Assembly (NCBI RefSeq): GCF_001274935.1 | Contig: NZ_LILC01000016.1 | Coordinates: 74,246 to 138,245, forward strand | DNA length: 64,000 nucleotides | Source: Priestia koreensis | GTDB lineage: Bacteria; Bacillota; Bacilli; Bacillales; Bacillaceae_H | Direction of reading: 5' to 3' | In this document: one piece after another, positions 60,659 through 64,000 of the stretch | Layout of the letters: every line of letters begins with the position of its first letter | How positions within the stretch are numbered: the first letter of the stretch is position 1 | Notes under the pieces: model-generated | What the model was told of the DNA's origin: nothing | The model's database searches: none | What the model saw: only the letters and a program-made list of their open reading frames with translations | Program-made: the position numbers and the translations under genes

Positions 60659-61963
60659 TTAGCGCATAGAAGTCAGAAGGTGAAGGAATGCATCAATATA
60701 ATGATAGCGATTTCTCCCCCTCCCTGTTTGCTTAAATTCTTCAAAGAACTTCGCTACTTGAAGTGAATTAGGTAGATTTCGGATTGTAAATGGTTTCTCA
60801 CCATAAGCTAAACGATCCGCAAAACAGATCCGTTCACGAAACGACACCAAAGCTCCAATCGCGTTAATGGCAATAAACATATGTCGTTTCTCATCCGAAG
60901 TAAGCCACTGTGTAAGGTCCTCCCACGTTGGGCCAGAGGCTGCAAACAGTTTATCCCATCCTTCAAAAGGAAGCGTTGCATAGTTCGTCATCCACTGAAT
61001 GACGTCATTTGCCCGAAAATAGGAAAGGTGATGAAAGGCCTCATAACCAGTCATGTGCTGCCCTTCTACAAACTTTATGACAAGCGGTAAGCCAATATGT
61101 ATTGGTAAACACTTAGCTGTCAAATACGATCGTTCTTTCAACAGATTTTCATCTACCCCCTCCCAAAGTGACAGAACCCATTCCCTTATCTCAGAGCCAA
61201 ATAGTTCCCCTAGTAAAAGAGCCCGGTGCCACCCGTTTTCTAATAGCGATGAGGTGAGAAGTTCCTTCTTTACTTCCGATCGGTCCATTTGTGTTAAATG
61301 CATCATTTGCTTTGGACGAATTTCGCCTAAATGAGTAATGAGGCGGAGGATATCTCCGGTAGTCGAATAATCAATAACAGGTTTCTTCCCCAGACTCCAA
61401 AACCACTTTATCCATTTTAAAGCTAAGGGGTTGTCAGCACATAACCCTTCCGAAGATAAAAACAATTCAACTTGCTCCACTTCTAAACCAATTAAACAAA
61501 GAGTTGTAAGGTTATTCAAAAAATGAGCAACGTTTTTGGCGAGTAAATATTCCGTCGATTCATCTTCATACCAATAATAGACTTCACCGTCTGGTTGATC
61601 ATCTGCTACGTCAATGGTAATCAAATCACCATTCCCTACATGGTGAATTAAGAGGCGTTTTTGGCCCCGTTCATCACAAAGAACTTCCAGCTCGTGAAGA
61701 TTCCACTGCAATTTGCCAAAGGAGTTGTCCTTATATGGTTTAGGAACAATGAGTTCATCTGGAAATTCCCAACAGACGTCTACTGCTTTTGAGACTCCGA
61801 GAAGAGCTTCTTTTAAACTAAGAGGGAGCTTTACGTCAAGCTTTCGTTCAGTCATTACGATTTCATCCTCTGTTGCGACTGAATCCACGTATAGATACCC
61901 TTCTCCCCCTATGTTTTGTACCAGCTGCACGATATTTTCCCACTGATTCACCAAATGCTTCAT
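60659..61963 (-). CDS. SMI1/KNR4 (SUKH) domain protein, large form
   Basis: 434 aa. The N-terminal 150 residues are SUKH-like (ATEDEIVMTERKLDVKLPLS, GNGDLITIDVADDQPDGEVY, YLLAKNVAHFL). Residues 160-434 form a helical extension without recognised motifs (WKLSLGK...-type repeats absent). Lies 19 bp downstream of a hypothetical gene with a nonsense codon. Role may be regulatory or immunity-like; not placed in the toxin block. Confidence 0.78.
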   Translation of the reverse strand: MKHLVNQWENIVQLVQNIGGEGYLYVDSVATEDEIVMTERKLDVKLPLSLKEALLGVSKAVDVCWEFPDELIVPKPYKDNSFGKLQWNLHELEVLCDERGQKRLLIHHVGNGDLITIDVADDQPDGEVYYWYEDESTEYLLAKNVAHFLNNLTTLCLIGLEVEQVELFLSSEGLCADNPLALKWIKWFWSLGKKPVIDYSTTGDILRLITHLGEIRPKQMMHLTQMDRSEVKKELLTSSLLENGWHRALLLGELFGSEIREWVLSLWEGVDENLLKERSYLTAKCLPIHIGLPLVIKFVEGQHMTGYEAFHHLSYFRANDVIQWMTNYATLPFEGWDKLFAASGPTWEDLTQWLTSDEKRHMFIAINAIGALVSFRERICFADRLAYGEKPFTIRNLPNSLQVAKFFEEFKQTGRGRNRYHYIDAFLHLLTSMR

Positions 61964-61981
61964 TCTCTCTCGACCTTCCTA

Positions 61982-62395
61982 TTATATTTCTTCTATATAT
62001 ACACTAAATTCAGAGGGTTTCGCATCTCGCGCTAGCTGAAAAACGTCTGCATTCTCAACGGAACTAAAAAAGTCGTCTAACTCTCCTTCATACTCAAAAT
62101 ACCATTCTTCTATTGTATGGTTTTTAAATATCGGTAAGGGTTCAAAAAGAAATTCGCAGTGCAGCTGTGTAGGCTCGTCTTCTTCTTCAATCAAAAACTG
62201 GCGAGTAAATGTAAAATGAAATTTCTTTTCGCCTGTGAAATCATACGTTCCGCATTGAAATAACAATGCGACTTCCTCTTCTCCTTCAACAGGCTGACGA
62301 CTCAATTCTTTAAAAGCGCTCCAAACCGATTCAATAGTTGGGACCGTTTTAAGTTGATTTTCAATAAATGATTAAGCATTTTGAACAGTAAGCAT
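61982..62395 (-). pseudogene. Hypothetical gene with a nonsense mutation at codon 8
   Basis: An ideal start (AAGGAG, ATG 62395) opens MLTVQNA and then TAA (62374-62372). The frame goes on uninterrupted for 130 codons (SFIENQLKTVPTIESVWSAF... to FSVYIEEI). A GAA-to-TAA change is the simplest explanation. Without it the protein would be an acidic 137-aa partner of the downstream SUKH gene (19 bp). Confidence 0.7.
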
Positions 62396-62763
62396 GGTCA
62401 TTCTCCTTTTTAAGGTTGATGTATACGTCTATTATACCTTTTTACAGAGGGAATGGTCTTTAAAACAGTTGTTAACAAAGTGTTTTAAACAACAATACAA
62501 AACATCGTCACTAGATAGAACGATCTGTCTATAAAACATCATAGAAGATCTCATGTATGTCTTGAAACGACATCTTTTCTTTTATAGACCATAAATTCAT
62601 CAAAAAATTAATATGTTTATCTTTAAAAATTAACCAAAAAACAAGGTCTATTTCACCGTATCTAAAATCACCTTTTTGCTGTATTATTTCTTTTGGGATT
62701 TATTTCATTTTAAGGTAATAGATCGTATGAATAAAAGCTTTTAAGCTAAAATCGGATGGAGAA
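62396..62763. other. Gene-free interval
   Basis: About 370 bp, AT-rich. A GTTAACAAAGTG and other short A/T words, but no gene, strong hairpin or known motif was found. Confidence 0.5.
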
Positions 62764-63036
62764 ATGATGCTAATAACTTTACTAAGAAGAATCATTTATT
62801 TTATATTAATGAGTTTTGTATTCTTGTTGGGTATTTCAGGTAGCAAGATTATTTGTTTTGTATTAACTGCTTGGGCATTATTAATCGCCCTATTTATCAA
62901 ACTAAAAAAAGAAAAGCTGCTCAAATTACTATTTGCAGATTTTGTTGCTGGCCCAAAAGGTTATAGTATAAAACAAGCACTTATATCAGCTATCGGTGTT
63001 TTTATTGTAGGGGTTATCGGTTTACTTTTCTTTTAA
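62764..63036 (+). CDS. Small membrane protein
   Basis: 90 aa from ATG 62764 (GGATGGAG upstream). Two hydrophobic helices at about 8-28 and 30-46, a lysine-rich loop (KLKKEKLLKLL), and a C-terminal helix (70-90). No family recognised. Followed 23 bp later by another small membrane-protein gene. Confidence 0.65.
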   Translation: MMLITLLRRIIYFILMSFVFLLGISGSKIICFVLTAWALLIALFIKLKKEKLLKLLFADFVAGPKGYSIKQALISAIGVFIVGVIGLLFF

Positions 63037-63058
63037 CTTTGAAGTTAACTAATTACTC

Positions 63059-63304
63059 ATGAAAGATTGTATTGTGACAATGAATGGGGTTATAAAAATA
63101 GCTATGAACATTTGGATGATTATCGGCGGGATTGCCATTATGGCAATCTCTATTATGTATGCGGCAAGTTTATTTAAAGATTACGATGACGAAACAACGA
63201 AAGGAAAAATAGGAACGTCCATTCTTTATCTGGCAGATCCGCATGCTGGTGGAGTGTTCTTGTATATCGGTTTTTTACTTTTGTTACTTGGTCTTGTGTC
63301 GTGA
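63059..63304 (+). CDS. Small membrane protein
   Basis: 81 aa. Helices at about 17-37 (IWMIIGGIAIMAISIMYAAS) and 64-80, with a charged loop FKDYDDETTKGKIG between. No clear ribosome binding site at ATG 63059; a later ATG at 63104 is possible. Probably cotranscribed with the preceding gene. Terminator at 63371-63403. Confidence 0.6.
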   Translation: MKDCIVTMNGVIKIAMNIWMIIGGIAIMAISIMYAASLFKDYDDETTKGKIGTSILYLADPHAGGVFLYIGFLLLLLGLVS

Positions 63305-63370
63305 ACACCTGAGGTTACCTCCATAAATGTTATTGTTTTTATGAACAAACAAGATGCAAATAAGCGCTAT

Positions 63371-63403
63371 AAAAAAGAACAAGCCCCAAAGCTTGTTCTT
63401 TTT
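63371..63403. terminator. Bidirectional terminator between convergent genes
   Basis: AAAAAAGAACAAGC / GCTTGTTCTTTTT stem with A and T runs on either side. Confidence 0.88.
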
Positions 63404-63408
63404 CCTAC

Positions 63409-63744
63409 TTATTGTGTCGTTCGATAGTCCGCTACTGTGTACACGTCTTGACTGCGATTGATCATATAAGATGGTGCTTCTTTTCCTCGGTTCGCTCGGT
63501 GTCCAGCGATATGAGCATCGCTCTTTTCCCAGGCCTTCCATGCTTCTTCAGATTCCCAGCGAATCATGACGAGCACTTCCTCATCTCCGCGACGCTGTTT
63601 TTTCTTCATGACGCTCATGTCTAGAAATCCTGGCTGTTCTTGAATAATCGTTTTGGATTGGAAATTACCCACGACTTGATCACCGTATCCCTCTTCTACG
63701 ACTATACGTTTTAACAGATTTCCACCAGAAGTCCCCTTCCTCAA
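63409..63744 (-). CDS. Heme-degrading monooxygenase-like protein (HmoB type), 5' end unclear
   Basis: About 110 aa: the C-terminal ABM/IsdG-like domain of HmoB-type proteins: RIVVEEGYGDQVVGNFQSK, QPGFLDMSVMKKK, VLVMIRWESEEAWKAW, then SDAHIAGH with the conserved His. The usual N-terminal 60-residue extension of HmoB is absent. A TTG at 63744 has no proper site, and GAGGAAGGGG lies just downstream of it. The break coincides with a G-rich block at 63755-63796, so the gene may be truncated by an insertion. Confidence 0.7.
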   Translation of the reverse strand: MRKGTSGGNLLKRIVVEEGYGDQVVGNFQSKTIIQEQPGFLDMSVMKKKQRRGDEEVLVMIRWESEEAWKAWEKSDAHIAGHRANRGKEAPSYMINRSQDVYTVADYRTTQ

Positions 63745-63754
63745 GGAACGATAA

Positions 63755-63796
63755 GGGCGAAGCCCCGTGAGTAGGTGGGGGATGAATGGTGGGTAG
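63755..63796 (+). repeat. G-rich hairpin block, possible IS200/IS605-type end
   Basis: GGGCGAAGCCCC followed by GTGAGTAGGTGGGGGATGAA and GGTGGGTAGGGG. The GAAGCCCC...GTGGGGGATG stem-loop pattern is common at right ends/omegaRNA of IS605-family elements. Four G-runs may also form a quadruplex. Tentative. Confidence 0.4.
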
Positions 63797-63948
63797 GGGT
63801 AAGTCTAAAACGAACATATGTACTTGTTTTCTTTTTCTTCTTTTGGTAAGATAGGAAGATAGTCCCGATAGAAAGGAGTGAATGACGTGAATGTTCAACT
63901 GGAAACACCACACCAAAAAGGAACAAAAAAACATTACCCGAAGGATGG

Positions 63949-64000
63949 GTGACGTTTGGGTATCAATATGCGATTTTCCCTACAGACGAGCAGAAAGAAC
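63949..64000 (+). CDS. Start of an unidentified gene, possibly TnpB-like (cut by window edge)
   Basis: From GTG 63949 (weak GAAGG upstream) the frame reads VTFGYQYAIFPTDEQKE to the window end. The Y-x-I/F-x-P-T-x-E-Q pattern resembles the first strand of IS605-family TnpB proteins. A second frame from GTG 63889 (AAAGGAG upstream) ends after 22 codons. Too short to be sure. Confidence 0.35.
   Translation, partial: MTFGYQYAIFPTDEQKE

Overview
The window is Bacillaceae-type low-GC Firmicute DNA. It shows strong AGGAGG-like ribosome binding sites, frequent TTG/GTG starts, U-tailed hairpin terminators, a glucose dehydrogenase very like the Priestia/Bacillus megaterium enzyme, a second-copy HisRS of the Bacillus cereus HisS2 type, and type VII (LXG) toxins. 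Almost everything is accessory or paralogous (second hisS, second murE, regulators, transporters, acetyltransferases). No ribosomal protein, rRNA or tRNA gene was seen. The window could be chromosome or a large plasmid; the sequence alone does not decide.

Layout. 1-4500: edge of an amino-acid permease, a PadR/DUF1700/DUF4097 operon with repeated operator words, and a divergent MerR/CPBP-protease pair with a MerR-type stretched-spacer promoter. 4640-9091: two large divergent genes (608 aa with a C-terminal HTH; 513 aa) around about 1.1 kb holding nine GGCGAC-N8-TCAC iterons and twelve GTGCAC hexamers, which looks like a plasmid-type origin or partition locus. 9700-20000: GNAT, MFS exporter, hisS2 behind a putative histidine leader-peptide attenuator, a murE paralog, small membrane proteins and gdh. 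20015-26640: a seven-gene operon (Nik/Opp-type ABC importer, GNAT, methyltransferase) behind a cobalamin riboswitch with its own terminator. 26800-42600: a mosaic of small metabolic and regulatory genes (HIT, isochorismatases, Lrp, CDA-like deaminase, XRE pairs, LysR/butanediol dehydrogenase).

42790-59305 is an AT-rich LXG polymorphic-toxin locus read mostly from right to left. It has one complete LXG deaminase toxin with its small partner and an Imm6-like immunity gene, followed by about 16 kb of displaced toxin tips (WHH, SHH and EndoU-like nucleases), matched or orphan immunity genes (SUKH, DUF600/YezG, CdiI-like, DUF4274, pentapeptide) and decaying copies joined by repeated terminator hairpins. 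59576-64000 returns to ordinary small genes. At the right edge a heme-monooxygenase-like gene lacks its 5' end beside a G-rich segment that may be a transposon end.

Main points for follow-up: (1) the iteron-rich intergenic region and its two flanking genes; (2) the 17-codon His-His-His leader and attenuator before hisS2; (3) the B12-riboswitch-controlled importer/methyltransferase operon; (4) the toxin/immunity reservoir. Several genes appear to use rare start codons (AUU, CUG) or carry clear disabling lesions, noted in the entries. All family assignments are from motif recognition by eye, without database searches.
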